A stretch of 64,000 nucleotides of DNA from Charina bottae (GCA_023362775.1 JALMGJ010000005.1:67911463-67975462), one strand, 5' to 3'; numbered from the stretch's first letter, positions 35,107 to 45,570 are shown. Numbers and translations are program-made. The notes: a model not told the origin generated them from the sequence alone.

Positions 35107-35990
35107 TGTAAGGCACCAAAAACTTACCACGCGCCTCTAGAGAAAACCAAGTACACAACGGAGACTTTGGAAAGGAACAACAGCAAGTTTATTTGGCGCC
35201 AAGCAAGGTTGCTGGATGGAGGACCATACAGCTGTCACGTGCAAGTGACCTCTGAGTGGAACCACCATGCCCAAGCACAATAGGGCACAAACTTTTATAC
35301 AGAGTTTACAAGCAGGAAGTGAGGATGATGATGGTATGCCCATATGTGGGTGAGGTGTCCTCTGACCATTCCCTGGGATTGGCTAGCTTTTGGGGATCAG
35401 GGTCCCGCCCAGGGCTCAAGATTTACTGTGGGATTCTGGGATCCATCGGGTCATGGGGTGACGTGGGTTATCAACATAGTTACAAAGAGAGGAGCCTGTG
35501 AACATTCACACCAATTGTTCTGTGGGCACATCCTGGAGACCAGAGATTAACACTTGCATCTTATACAGATAAGAGTAACATTTTAAGAACATTTGAATTA
35601 TACAACATAGCTAAATCACAGAGGTCAGAGTCATTAAATCACATCTTCACACATTTACATCTTAGGAGGGGGAACAGAAGATTTACTACAGGAAGGTCAA
35701 GTAAACAGGTTAGCTTATATCAGGAAGGAGATGCTGACCAGATAGGGGCCCCAGGCTGGTATGCATTCCGGAGGAAGGTAGAATTACTATTTAGCACTTA
35801 GCATTTCTATGTAGAATTCTTTGGGGCCTTGCTGAGGCCCATCTCAAGGGTCATCCTTGGGTGACAATTCTTTGGTTCAGGTGATAGCTTTGGTTCAGTG
35901 GAGTTCTAACCGTGTTTCACTATGGGAAATATTATAACATTGTATTCTCTAGGCCTAACTCTGTGGCCCAGGTCTGCTCAGGTCCCTTCA
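35107..35990 (-). mobile_element. Probable solo LTR of an endogenous retrovirus
   Basis: An 884-bp block begins TG and ends CA and is flanked by a 4-bp repeat ATGT (35,103-35,106 and 35,991-35,994). Read on the minus strand it has LTR order: a long U3, a TATAAAA box at 35,293-35,299, an AATAAA signal at 35,188-35,193 about 105 bp downstream, and a terminus in TTACA. No primer-binding site or gag/pol/env sequence adjoins it, so it is a solo LTR left by recombination. A 4-bp duplication suits a gammaretrovirus-like ERV. The call rests on structure, not on a recognised family. Confidence 0.62.
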
Positions 35991-36080
35991 ATGTTATATA
36001 ATAAAATTATTGTTTGAACCAGTTCACTTAAGAATAAGAAAGAAGTGGGAAATCAATATATAAGTATATGCAATCCAGAT

Positions 36081-36259
36081 TTCTTAACAGGACTGTGGTG
36101 ATAAAATTCTTGTTTAAATATCAAAAGAAAACTAAATTTTTAAGGTTGCAGTATAACTCATAAGGGCAGTTAGTTTGGCCTAATGGTAGGCTGACCATAT
36201 TTCCTTGAGACAAAAATGGGACCCTAACCTATCCATAGCTCGCCGGACAAAGTGGGTGT
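36081..36259 (+). repeat. Inverted duplication pair 1, left arm (179 bp)
   Basis: It is the reverse complement of 37,466-37,644 with about four substitutions and no gap. It spans intronic flank, the first bases of a Sauria SINE and 73 bp of the MITE inserted in that SINE. Confidence 0.93.
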
Positions 36260-36471
36260 GCATGCGTGCGCACGCACACGCGCACGCACGCACTCTGTCT
36301 AACAGCCTTGCCAGCAGCGCTTTTCCTGCGGTGCCCCGGCAAACGGGGCGGGTGGGCGCGCTCTCATTGAGAACGGGACAAAATTGACATTTTTATTAAA
36401 ACGACGGGATGGTCAGGAATTGTTTAAAAAATGGGACTGTCCCGTTCAAAATGGGATGTATGGTCAGCCTA
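36187..36471. mobile_element. hAT-like MITE (TAGGCTGACCA ends)
   Basis: Perfect terminal repeats TAGGCTGACCATA/TATGGTCAGCCTA bound 285 bp. The 8-bp flanks CCTAATGG (36,179-36,186) and CCTAGTGG (36,472-36,479) differ at one base. The interior contains a CG-rich GTGCGCACGC run. The hAT assignment rests on the 8-bp duplication. Confidence 0.82.
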
Positions 36472-36530
36472 CCTAGTGGTTAAGGTGCTAGGCTAGGAGT
36501 AAGGAAAGCTGAGTTCTAGTCTTGCCTTAG

Positions 36531-36841
36531 TAAAGGTAAAGGTTTTCCCTGCACAGTCGTGTCCAACTCTAGGGGGCGGTGCTCATCTCCGTTTCTTAGC
36601 CGAAGAGCCAGCGTTGTTCGAAGATGCTTCCGCGGTCATGTGGCCGGCATGACAAGCACGGAACGCTGTTACCATCCCACCAAAGTACCTATTTATCTAC
36701 TTGCATTTGCATGCTTTCAGATTGCTAGGTTGGCAAGAGCTGGGGTGAGTGCGGGAGCTCACTCCGTCACACGGGGCTAGGGATTCGAACCTCCAATCTT
36801 GCGACCTTCCAATCGACAAGCCTGGCGTCTTAACCGCTGAG
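36531..36841 (-). mobile_element. tRNA-derived SINE (family A), nested
   Basis: Complement orientation. It starts with GTAAAGGTTTTCCC-type tail repeats and ends at the CTTAACCGCTGAG head. A short duplication GCCTTAG flanks it inside the Sauria SINE. Confidence 0.88.
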
Positions 36842-36851
36842 CCTTAGGCAC

Positions 36852-37465
36852 TTCTAAAACCTACAACTTCAACTATTAGTTGAACCCATCATTTTCTTCC
36901 TAAAGGAACCAGTAGGTATCCACAGTATTTCTCTTTATTGTGAGTAATAGTTTATAGCTTATTATTGCTACACTAGCTTTGTGGAAGTATAGAGCAAAAC
37001 TGGAGAAGCCCAAGGATTAAAAAAAAAGTTTTATAGCAGAATAGTTTTCGTCCATATGAATTAATATAGTGTATGGTGTTTTCAAGATTTTAAAATATAC
37101 AAACAAAACAAACCATCAAGATTGGTCATCCATGTAGATTTTTTCATTACATAGTTGAAAAAGGGTCCAGGAGAAGTGAACCATTGTATGAGAAATCCAA
37201 ATCCTGGGATCACAGCTGGTGCCACACTCAAAATCCAGGTGGGCACATTTATGAGAGGGGAGGCTACCACCCCCAGCCCCAGGACAATAAGCAGCCTGAT
37301 TGGCCAGCTGCAAGGCCCAGCTAGATAGAATCAATGGGCAAGAATTATACAAAAATATCCAAACTTCCAGTATCAGTTCTCTGAATGCAGTGATTCTTTC
37401 TGACTTACTTAATATTTAAATTTCAACATCATTTTTCAGTGTTGCAGCCACGTTTCAGACATATT
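36852..37465. other. Intronic spacer between inverted arms
   Basis: Non-coding sequence. CAGCCCCAGGACAATAAGCAG at 37,275 does not belong to a repeat that I recognise. Confidence 0.4.
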
Positions 37466-37644
37466 ACACCCACTTTGTCCGGCGAGCCATGGATAGGTTA
37501 GGGTCCCATTTTCGTCTCAAGGAAATATGGTCAGCCTACCACTAGGCCAAACTAACTGCCCTTATGAGTTATACTGCAACCTTAAAAATTTAGTTTTCTT
37601 TTGATATTTAAACGAGAATTTTATCACCACAGTCCTGTTAAGAA
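37466..37644 (-). repeat. Inverted duplication pair 1, right arm (179 bp)
   Basis: Reverse complement of 36,081-36,259. The MITE end (37,538) and its CCACTAGG target remnant (37,539-37,546) are included, so this arm was copied after the MITE had landed. It directly abuts a SINE at 37,645. Confidence 0.93.
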
Positions 37645-37915
37645 GGGATGCAGTGGCTCAGCGGGTTAAACCGCTGAAGCTGTAGACTGCCGATTGGAAG
37701 GTTGGCAGTTCGAATCCCCGCGCAACGAGGTGAGCTCTCGTTGCTAGTCCCAGCTCCTGTCGACCCAGCAGTTCGAAAGCTTGCAAGTAGATAAATTGGG
37801 TACCACCTTAAGTAGGAGAATTTGCTGACGTCCTGTCGGGGGTCGGCTTCCACCGAACGGCAGATCCCTTGAATGGCGGTGGTCACGACGGATCCTGAAG
37901 CAACAACAACAACAG
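37645..37915 (+). mobile_element. tRNA-derived SINE, third type
   Basis: The head is GATGCAGTGGCTCAGCGGGT with B box AGTTCGAATCCC, followed by a body distinct from family A (GGGGGTCGGCTTCC, GAATGGCGGTGGTCACGACG). It ends in CAACAACAACAACA. The first half is related to family A but the 3' region is different. Confidence 0.72.
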
Positions 37916-37984
37916 GACGTCAGCAGCCAGCTCCAATGCAAGGCATTGTGGGACATGTAGTCCAGAATCCAGGGAAGAGTTGGT

Positions 37985-38137
37985 TCCTTACCCCCCCCCT
38001 TGGTGCGCGGTTTAAATGAAATAATGTATAACGATGTATATGTATGTATAACGATGTTTGTAAGCCGCCTAGAGTCCTCCGTTAGGGAGGGGATAGGCGG
38101 GGTATAAATACAATAATAAATAAAATAAATAAATAAA
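37985..38137 (+). mobile_element. L2-type LINE 3' tail
   Basis: GTTTGTAAGCCGCCTAGAGTC, GGGATAGGCGGGGTATAAAT and (AATAA)n form a recent-looking L2 tail. Confidence 0.75.
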
Positions 38138-38778
38138 TATTACATTATATGATGTCACAAATAATGACCATGATTTCAAAGAATTTGAATTAACATATAC
38201 ACTGCCAATCCTAGCATAACTGATTTACTGTATCTATGGCATAAAGCAGCATTATGGCAGCTATCTTAAATTTTAGACCTGATTCAGGCTCAGTTTCTAT
38301 ATTCTTTTACATTGGAATACTGCGATGGCTGCCTAACCAGTAATTTTATTATCCCTTTGAGATTAACAGTGAGGAGTTCTATGACCAGAAGAGAAATGGA
38401 GGTCCATAGTTCAATACTACAAATAAATATCACCACAAAAGGTTGAGTTAAGGAAGATGTTCATCTAGCTCTTTATGCAGCTTTTCTGATCCTGGGCAAG
38501 CACATCAGCAAGGGGGATATAGGGGGGATAACTGATAGCTATGCAGGGGTTGATACTCATCTATTGGAAGCAAAACTGTTCTTTAGCAACAGGCATGCAT
38601 TTGGGGCTATAGTTAAGGGTAAATTTGCCATAGAAACAGTTTGACAATGCCAAAAATTTGCTGATTTTTGAAATATAAATTAATCCTTATTTGGGACAAT
38701 GGAAAGAACAGACTAACCATGGGACCCTGAAGGGTTAACTATTTTCATAAAGACCAGTTAATATTTGGAAGGATTAGT

Positions 38779-38860
38779 GTCATAAATATAGACTTTGTTC
38801 CAATGGTTAGCTTCCAAATATTTATAAAGTTTAATGTTAGGTGACAGTGTTTATGGGGAT
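38779..38860 (+). repeat. Inverted duplication pair 2, left arm (82 bp)
   Basis: Exact reverse complement of 39,812-39,893 over 82 bp. It is ordinary intronic sequence, not a recognised repeat. Confidence 0.95.
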
Positions 38861-39811
38861 AACACATGGAGATTACTTACAGACGGGACAAAGAAATCAC
38901 TAACAAAAAACATGTGTCAAGTTTAAATGAACTTCAGTGGGGTGATAATTTTTCTTGGTAGAACTGGCATACTTCAACTGGGAAACTGAAGTGTATGTGA
39001 TATTTTACAGAACACATTTAGGTATTGTGACACATTGGAAAACTGCTTTCCGCGTTGACCATTTGTTAAAGTGTGTTTTTTTGTAACATGTATTAAAGAT
39101 AATATTAATAGGAGGGTGGCAGGAGAAAAGGCAGGACTGGACATTGGTTCCTTCTCGGGTCTCCCGGCCAGCTGCTGCTTCTGACTTTTTCTGAAGTTGA
39201 GAAATCCTCATCTCAGAAAGTCCTGAAAGGGACTGTTGGGGGAGTATGGCAGGAATGCAGGTCCATGTCATCTTTCTATCCTGTCCCAACATAGAAATAT
39301 TAAACAGTGTTTTCTAAATTGCAGTTCTCCAGATATAATCTGGAGATATACTCTGGGAATATACACAATAGCTTCTTTCTACTTCAAAGGAAGTGTATAA
39401 GAGAAAGTGTGAGAAATTGATATGTGCTCACAATATCTCTTTTTGGATGAGGAACAATTAATGAGATCCAACTCATTATTTGGGTTCAGTGCAGCTACCA
39501 CTTTTTGAAGACTATAAGGGGGTGCATATTTGAATATTTGGAGAGCACCAGCAGGCAACCTGGTGCCCTCCAATTATTAGGACTTCACATCCCATCAGCA
39601 CCATCCAGTGATGGATCATGATAGATGTAATTCAAAACATACAGAAGGTATCAGATATGGGATATCTGTTATATTTATTAAGTGATGGGTACAGAAACTC
39701 TTATGTGAAACCATAGTTTGGAACTATGTTGCCAGTTTATTTTCTTGACCCTGAAAAACCGAGGATAGCAATATGATGCTACCATCATCCTCAACCGAAG
39801 ATAGCAATATG
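38861..39811. other. Intronic spacer between pair-2 arms
   Basis: Non-coding. A decayed hAT-type fragment (CAACCTGGTGCCCTCCAATT ... CATCCCATCAGCACC) lies at 39,556-39,605. A local repeat of GATAGCAATATGAT (39,764 and 39,800) sits just before the right arm. Confidence 0.5.
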
Positions 39812-39893
39812 ATCCCCATAAACACTGTCACCTAACATTAAACTTTATAAATATTTGGAAGCTAACCATTGGAACAAAGTCTATATTTATGAC
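39812..39893 (-). repeat. Inverted duplication pair 2, right arm (82 bp)
   Basis: Exact reverse complement of 38,779-38,860. Its distal end lies 15 bp from the A-rich tail of a minus-strand Sauria SINE. Confidence 0.95.
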
Positions 39894-39908
39894 AAATAAA
39901 TATGTAAC

Positions 39909-40168
39909 TTATTTATTTATTTATTTATTTATATTTATTTAATTTTTATCCCGTCTTTATTATTTTTATAAATAACTCAAGGCAGCAAACATACCTAATA
40001 TTCCTTCCTCCTTCTATTTTCCCCACAACAACAACCCTGTGAGGTGAGTTGGGCTGAGAGACAGGGACTGGCCCAAGGTCACCCAGCCGGCTTTCATGCC
40101 TAAGGCGGGACTAGAACTCACAGACTCCTGGTTTCTAGCCCAGCACCTTAACCACTAGACCAAACATA
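39909..40168 (-). mobile_element. Sauria SINE
   Basis: On the minus strand it carries the head (TCTAGTGGTTAAGGTGCTGG), the CCTTAGGCATGAAAGCCGGC and GGGTGACCTTGGGCC blocks, GTTATTTATAAAAATAATAA and a (TAAA)n tail. A family A SINE interrupts its 5' end at 40,169. Confidence 0.9.
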
Positions 40169-40506
40169 AGGTAAGGTAAGGTTCCCCCTTCCAGTCGTAT
40201 CCGGCTCTAGGGAGTGGCGCTCATCTCCAATTCTCGGCTGAAGGAGCCAGCGTTGTCTATAGACGCTTCCGTGGTCATGTGGCCAGCATGACTAAACGCC
40301 AAGGCGCACGGAACGCTGCTACCTTCCCACCGGAGTGGTACCTATTTATCTACTTGCATTTACATGGTTTCGAACTGTTAGGTTGGCAGGAGCTGGGCGA
40401 GAACAGGAGCTCACCCCGTTATGCGGTGCTTCCGGGTCTTGAACTGCTGACCTGCCGTCCTTTCATTTGACAGTTGGTATTCTTAACCGTTACGCCACCT
40501 CACCGC
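40169..40506 (-). mobile_element. tRNA-derived SINE (family A variant), nested in Sauria SINE
   Basis: A full-length minus copy with 14-bp duplications CTAGACCAAACATA at 40,155-40,168 and 40,507-40,520. It contains the GACTAAACGCCAAGGCGCAC stretch missing from most other copies here, so it represents another subfamily. Confidence 0.93.
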
Positions 40507-40520
40507 CTAGACCAAACATA

Positions 40521-41141
40521 TCCTACATATAATAGGTTACAGCTGATTGCATCCCCGAATACTGCTGTTACTAGACTGTTAATGAAATTAACATGACATG
40601 GAATTTAGCAATTTGGATTTTTTTTTCCAGACTGACGGCTGAATTGCCTGGTGAGAAAATTTTTGGGAGCTGCATGAATAAGGCTGGAGACAAATGTGGA
40701 TGATGGCCACAGTCTCATACCTTTTATTCACTGAGTTAGACATATCATCTTGGAAACTGATTTCACAATTCAAGAATGTGTACTTTCTCTTTTTCCTCAC
40801 ATGGGAAAAGAAAACTGATAATAGGTTTTTATTTGTCCTGTAAAAACAAAACACATTTTGCATCACTCCAACATATAAGTTTTTAAATTTTATTTCCTCC
40901 TTCCTGCAGAATTAATTTTATATCTTCCATGAAGGTGTCATGGTGAAATCAGGATGAATACGGATTTTTATTTATCATGTCAACCAACTTGATTTTTCTG
41001 TGGAGAAAAATATAACTTCAACTTGGTCATCTCTGTAGCCAGAATAATCCTATGGGGGAAAATGTGTGTTTCTTCCATCCAGATATTCCCACCACCTCCC
41101 ATTTATAAAGTTTCCCATCTTCAGTGGGTTTCTATAAAAAT
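40521..41141. other. Intronic sequence
   Basis: Nothing recognised. Confidence 0.4.
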
Positions 41142-41235
41142 CCTTTCTTTCCTATGTCTATGAAGGTTCTCAGTCATCCAGGTGGAATTGTCTGTAGCTT
41201 GAATCATGTCAACTGGATTTCTATTTTCTCAGTGG

Positions 41236-41270
41236 AAACGTTTCGCTCCTTATCCAAGGAGCTTCTTCAG
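41236..41270 (-). ncRNA. Hammerhead ribozyme core (left arm of snap-back PLE)
   Basis: On the minus strand, CTGAAGA (41,264-41,270), stem GCTCCTT/AAGGAGC closed by GGAT, then GAAA (41,241-41,244). Confidence 0.7.
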
Positions 41271-41378
41271 TCTGAGCAAAGTTGGTAAGGGAATCCTAAA
41301 TATGTTTCTAGGTAGCTGTGTGACCTTACACCTGGGGTCATGGTTATATTGAGATGTTATTTTAAGTCCTTTTATTAT

Positions 41379-41775
41379 CTAAAGGAGGATCTTAAGATCA
41401 CCATGCTGCTGTTGAGCTTGTGAAATGGTCTTAATCTTCCTAGGCACAGAAGACAATGCGGGGAGAAAGATGGGAGAAAGATTGTGCCTGAGGCCCCCAC
41501 CTCTATTCAAGGAAGGATTTTCCAAGTTGGCATAAATGGATTCCTTGACCCCTCTCTCAAACCACCTATCTTCTCTGTCTAAAATGTGAACATTAATGTC
41601 CTCAAATGAGTGTCCTTTTTCCTTTAAATGAAGATAAACTGCTGACTCTGGTCCTGTGGTGTTACTTCTCCTGTGTTGGGCCATCCTCCTGTACATAGGT
41701 TGTTTGGTTTCTCCAATGTAGAGTTCAGAGCACTCCTCACTGCACTGGATTGCATAAACTACATTGCTTTTCTTG
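41379..41775 (-). pseudogene. PLE GIY-YIG endonuclease fragment (left arm)
   Basis: The minus-strand frame includes NVVYAIQCSEECSELYIGET, RRMAQHRRSN and ERGVKESIYANLENPSLNRG. The YIG motif, the Arg-rich helix and the KES glutamate region are those of the Penelope-type endonuclease that nicks the target. It lacks the reverse transcriptase, so it is a 5'-truncated copy. The open frame extends beyond the fold-back point to 41,969 only by reading into the other arm's complement. Confidence 0.88.
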
Positions 41776-41794
41776 TGTTTTGGAGTTTGATCTT

Positions 41795-42196
41795 GATCAC
41801 AAGAAAAGCAATGTAGTTTATGCAGTCCAGTGCAGTGAGGAGTGCTCTGAACTCTACATTGGAGAAACCAAACAACTTTTGTACAGGAGGATGGCCCAAC
41901 ACAGGAGAAGTAACACCACAGGACCAGAGTCAGCAGTTTATCTTCATTTAAAGGAAAAAGGACACTCATTTGAGGACATTAATGTTCACATTTTAGACAG
42001 AGAAGATAGGTGGTTTGAGAGAGGGGTCAAGGAATCCATTTATGCCAACTTGGAAAATCCTTCCTTGAATAGAGGTGGGGGCCTCAGGCACAATCTTTCT
42101 CCCATCTTTCTCCCCGCATTGTCTTCTGTGCCTAGGAAGATTAAGACCATTTCACAAGCTCAACAGCAGCATGGTGATCTTAAGATCCTCCTTTAG
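41795..42196 (+). pseudogene. PLE GIY-YIG endonuclease fragment (right arm)
   Basis: The same C-terminal domain in the opposite orientation: NVVYAVQCSEECSELYIGET, RRMAQHRRSN, ERGVKESIYANLENPSLNRG, ending at ILL before a stop. The endonuclease frame is open to its end and differs from the left arm at only a few residues (for example VQ for IQ and QLLYRR for QPMYRR). Confidence 0.88.
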
Positions 42197-42304
42197 ATAA
42201 TAAAAGGACTTAAAATAACATCTCAATATAACCATGACCCCAGGTGTAAGGTCACACAGCTACCTAGAAACATATTTAGGATTCCCTTACCAACTTTGCT
42301 CAGA

Positions 42305-42340
42305 CTGAAGAAGCTCCTTGGATAAGGAGCGAAACGTTTC
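42305..42340 (+). ncRNA. Hammerhead ribozyme core (right arm of snap-back PLE)
   Basis: CTGAAGA (42,305-42,311), a 7-bp stem II GCTCCTT/AAGGAGC with a GGAT loop, GAAA (42,331-42,334), then CGTTTCC. Both catalytic boxes are intact. Confidence 0.72.
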
Positions 42341-42479
42341 CACTGAGAAAATAGAAATCCAGTTGACATGATTCAAGCTACAGACCTTTCTTTCCTAATC
42401 TTTCTGTTTCCTGATATTTATATACAATTTTGTTAAGAGAAGGAGGATTTCTGGAGTGCTTGTCTCTAGCAGAAAATAC

Positions 42480-42912
42480 TTTGGCTCCAATCGAAGAGAA
42501 TATTTGTAGCTCAGGGTTGAACTGTGGAGTCCATGGTGCTCTCTGAGCCTTGTTGTTTTCTTGCAGACGTTTCATTGCCAGGCTAGGCAACATCTTCAGT
42601 GCGAAAAGGGAGTGGAGCTTGCTCTCTGTTTATATACCCTGGCTTGTCCTCCCTGTGTTGGTGGGGGTGTTGTACTCTCCTTGATAGTACCTTGATTGGG
42701 TTGTTGTTTGCTGGTTGGTTGCTTGACTGAGTTAATAGTTCCTTGATTAGGGTCTATTGTGTTGTTTGATTGCTCCTCTGCTGCTAATCTTGCTGTTAAT
42801 CTTTGCCTATCTTGTTGTTGATTGCTGGTAAAGAGGTGTTTTGGTCTTCTGGCTTTTCTATTGTCTCTTATGAATGGTATGTAAATGTTGTTTACCTCTA
42901 TGTGTCTGTTGA
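42480..42912 (-). mobile_element. Penelope-like element 3' fragment with hammerhead
   Basis: On the minus strand it runs GTCAACAGACACATAGAGGT, CAATCAAGGTACTATCAAGG, GTATATAAACAGAGAGCAAG and then a hammerhead. The same family as the PLE at 19,480-22,310. It is 5' truncated before the reverse transcriptase. Confidence 0.85.
42565..42599 (-). ncRNA. Hammerhead ribozyme core (PLE fragment)
   Basis: Minus strand: CTGAAGA (42,593-42,599), stem GTTGCC/GGCAAT with loop TAGCCT, GAAA (42,570-42,573), CGTC. Confidence 0.68.
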
Positions 42913-42939
42913 CAATAGCAGCAATCCCATCTGATCTCT

Positions 42940-44060
42940 AGGATGCAATTTCACAAATAGGGTCTCACATCGGCTCACAAATAACAATAGCCAGTCCAGC
43001 ACTCCTTCCCCAAAGTTTCACACCTAAAACCCAGATGGGCACATTACAAGAGGGAGCACCCCCCCCCCACCTCCCGTGTCCAGCCAGGTTTTGTTAATGA
43101 ATACCAGGTTGGCCCTCTCATCTACAATTAAATCTTGGATGAGGCAAGGTTTATTACAGACTGATCTTAATTAAGAAAAAGAGAGATATACTGTATAATA
43201 AGTGCTTTATAAAAGACATGACATTTTTAATGGAAGGCAACAGTATTAAAATCACTTGAAAATGGACCTATTTCAGAAAGGATCATTGGTTTTTCGCGTA
43301 TAAATCTAAGGATCTCTAGATTTTTATCTTAATTAGGTGATTCTCAATTATTATTGTTGGATAATGCCGACAGTAGTGACAATATATGCCACTAACTTGT
43401 ACTGTACATGCTATTTTCTATTTGTTCTTCCCATTTTATCCATAATTAACAGCTGTTTTAAACCGCAAAATAATCCCACGACTTGCATCTTGTATGTTGC
43501 AAGGAGTAAAACTAGTATAATACTACCAAGAAAACACAAATAATCGTTTTTTCCACAGGGGAAAAAATAATAGATAAAGTATCTTTTATCTGCAGAAAGT
43601 TGGGCTTCTATTTTACTGCAGCCACTTCCTTTACACAGAGATAACTGCTGTAACCCCTTAAAAAAAATTAAGAAGGAAACTACTGAGGTGAATAAGAAAA
43701 AACAGAATGCATCCCTATGTAATAACAACTTTTTGTTTTCTGTGGTTGTAAATTTAGTTAGTTGTCAATCCAGCAAGCCATACCAATCTGACATGTTAGA
43801 ACATTTTGCATCCAATTATGCAAAATCCGTATTGAAAAATGGGATTTGAAAAACGATGGAAAATAATAGCATCATTATTTCTATATGAAAAATGATGAAC
43901 AGCATCATTATTTTTATAGATAAAAATAAGCATGAGATGAAAAGCCAGAAAAATGAGAAACGTGCACATACACTACAATATCTAACAGACTTCTTTGCTG
44001 GTACATACAGGGAATATCATTTGCAAATGAGAATTCTCCCAGCACACAATAATTGCTGGA
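42940..44060. other. Intronic sequence, no gene recognised
   Basis: Non-coding. The 105-codon minus frame at 43,411-43,728 has no recognisable domain. Confidence 0.4.
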
Positions 44061-44474
44061 TACAGGTAGTCTTCGCTTAACTACCACAATTGGGACCGGA
44101 ACTTTAGTTGCTAAGCGAAGTGGTCATTAAACGAATCTGACCCAATTTTACAATCTTTTTTGCAGCGGTTGTTAAACGAATCACTGCAGGTGTTAAGCTA
44201 ACCACACGGTCGTTAAGCGAACCACATGGTTCCCCATTGATTTTGTTTGCCAGAAGCTGGCCAGCAAGGTCGAAAATGATGATCATGTGACCACGGGACA
44301 CTGCGACGGTCATAAATGCGAACTGGTTGCCAAGCGCCCAAATCGTGATCACATGGCTGCAGGGATGCTGCAACGGTCATAAGTGTGAGAACTGGTCATA
44401 AATCGTTTTTTTCAACACTGTTGTAAGTCCGAACCATCATTAAACGAATGGTTGTTAAGTGAGGACTACCTGTA
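44061..44474. mobile_element. Tc1/mariner-like MITE (414 bp)
   Basis: Inverted ends TACAGGTAGTCTTCGCTTAA and the complement of TTAAGTGAGGACTACCTGTA are bounded by TA. Internal GGTCATTAAACGAA and GTTAAACGAA repeats occur. It is a longer relative of the element at 524-756. Confidence 0.75.
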
Positions 44475-44639
44475 CAGGGAAGAATTGCCATCTAATAATC
44501 TACATTTTTATTGCATCTTTCCCCTCTAATATGGGATTCTAGAGGTGTCAGGGAAGGGGGCAATTGCCTCTTCCATTCAAATAGCTTCTTGTAACCCGTG
44601 GTTGAATTCCTATAATTACTCAAAGGTAAGGCACTTTTA

Positions 44640-44981
44640 AAGGGGTGTGGTGGCTCAGCGGGTAAGACACCAGGCTTGCCGATCGGAAGATTGCAAGTTC
44701 GGAGGTTCGAGACCCGAGTGCCGCGTGACGGAGTGAGCGCCTGCACTCGCCCCCGCTCTTGCCTACCTAGCAATTCTAAAGCATGCAAATGCAAGTAGAT
44801 GAATAGGTACCACTTTGGTGGGTAGGTAACAGCGTTCTGCGTGCGTCATGCCGGCCACATGACCGTGGAAGCGTCTTTGGACAACGCTGGCTCTTCGGCT
44901 AACAAACAGAGATGAGCACCGGCCCCTAGAGTCGAACACGACTGCACAAATGTGCGGGGGGAACCTTTACCTTTACCTTGA
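44640..44981 (+). mobile_element. tRNA-derived SINE (family A)
   Basis: A full-length copy with GGTGTGGTGGCTCAGCGGGT head and ACCTTTACC tail. The B box is altered (GGTTCGAGACCC). Target duplication is not clear. Confidence 0.9.
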
Positions 44982-44984
44982 GTT

Positions 44985-45562
44985 TTAAGATCATGAGTTG
45001 TGTTGCCAACTAATTGTGGTTTACATAAAAATTAGCAAAGTAACGACTGACTGAGTTTAATGACTCACTTAGTGCCTGAAATAAAACACTAAAGAAGCTT
45101 GCCAGCTGTGAAGACTAATAATTCTATACGTACTGGGGCTGTACGGTGTTTCCAAAAAGGTGTTTTGGAGTGTGCAAAGGCACAGACATAGCATCTGTCT
45201 GCAGAGTTCAGGCCTCTATTCACACCTTTTTGTAATTAAATCTGAAGCAGTGGAAAACCCTAATAGGTCTCCACCTTTGTGGGCCAAGTATACTTTATGA
45301 GATACGCAGACTGTTATGCTGAGAGAAAAGTGTTTATCTGTGCAGGCAAACTGTTACTGATACTGGCATTCATAATGCCGCTGTTCAGAATGACTCAGGA
45401 ATTCTTGCACTGATGAGATGAAAAGCACATGCCTACAGAAAGAATCCATGGCCTCTGTTTAATCTATGGTAATCTATGGTAAATGATGCTTAAGACTATC
45501 TTATACCGTTTAATTTAATATTAAATTCCAGCTTACCAACATCTGCTTGGTGAATGACCATT
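44985..45562. other. Intronic sequence
   Basis: Nothing recognised, apart from a tandem GGTAATCTAT at 45,468-45,482. Confidence 0.4.
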
Positions 45563-45570
45563 ATTTAGAG

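Larger units (their letters stand above)
36165..36851 (+). mobile_element. Sauria SINE remnant split by two insertions
   Basis: Pieces of one Sauria SINE lie at 36,165-36,186 (AGTTTGGCCTAATGG), 36,472-36,530 (CTAGTGGTTAAGGTGCTAGG to GCCTTAG) and 36,842-36,851. They are separated by a MITE and by a family A SINE. Confidence 0.8.
41155..42384. mobile_element. Snap-back Penelope-like element, two inverted copies (1.23 kb)
   Basis: Two head-to-head copies with arms of about 590 bp meet near 41,785. The whole unit is flanked by one pair of 13-bp duplications CCTTTCTTTCCTA (41,142-41,154 and 42,385-42,397), so it inserted as a unit. Each arm encodes the C-terminal GIY-YIG-type endonuclease and ends in a hammerhead core. 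The left arm also keeps the PLE 3' end (complement of CACCTGGATGACTGAGAACC). The family matches the small palindrome at 13,350-13,529. Confidence 0.93.

Noticed and set aside
27378..45000. tRNA-like A and B boxes in many places
   Set aside because: They belong to SINE heads that lack a cloverleaf acceptor stem and are followed by SINE bodies, so they are not tRNA genes.
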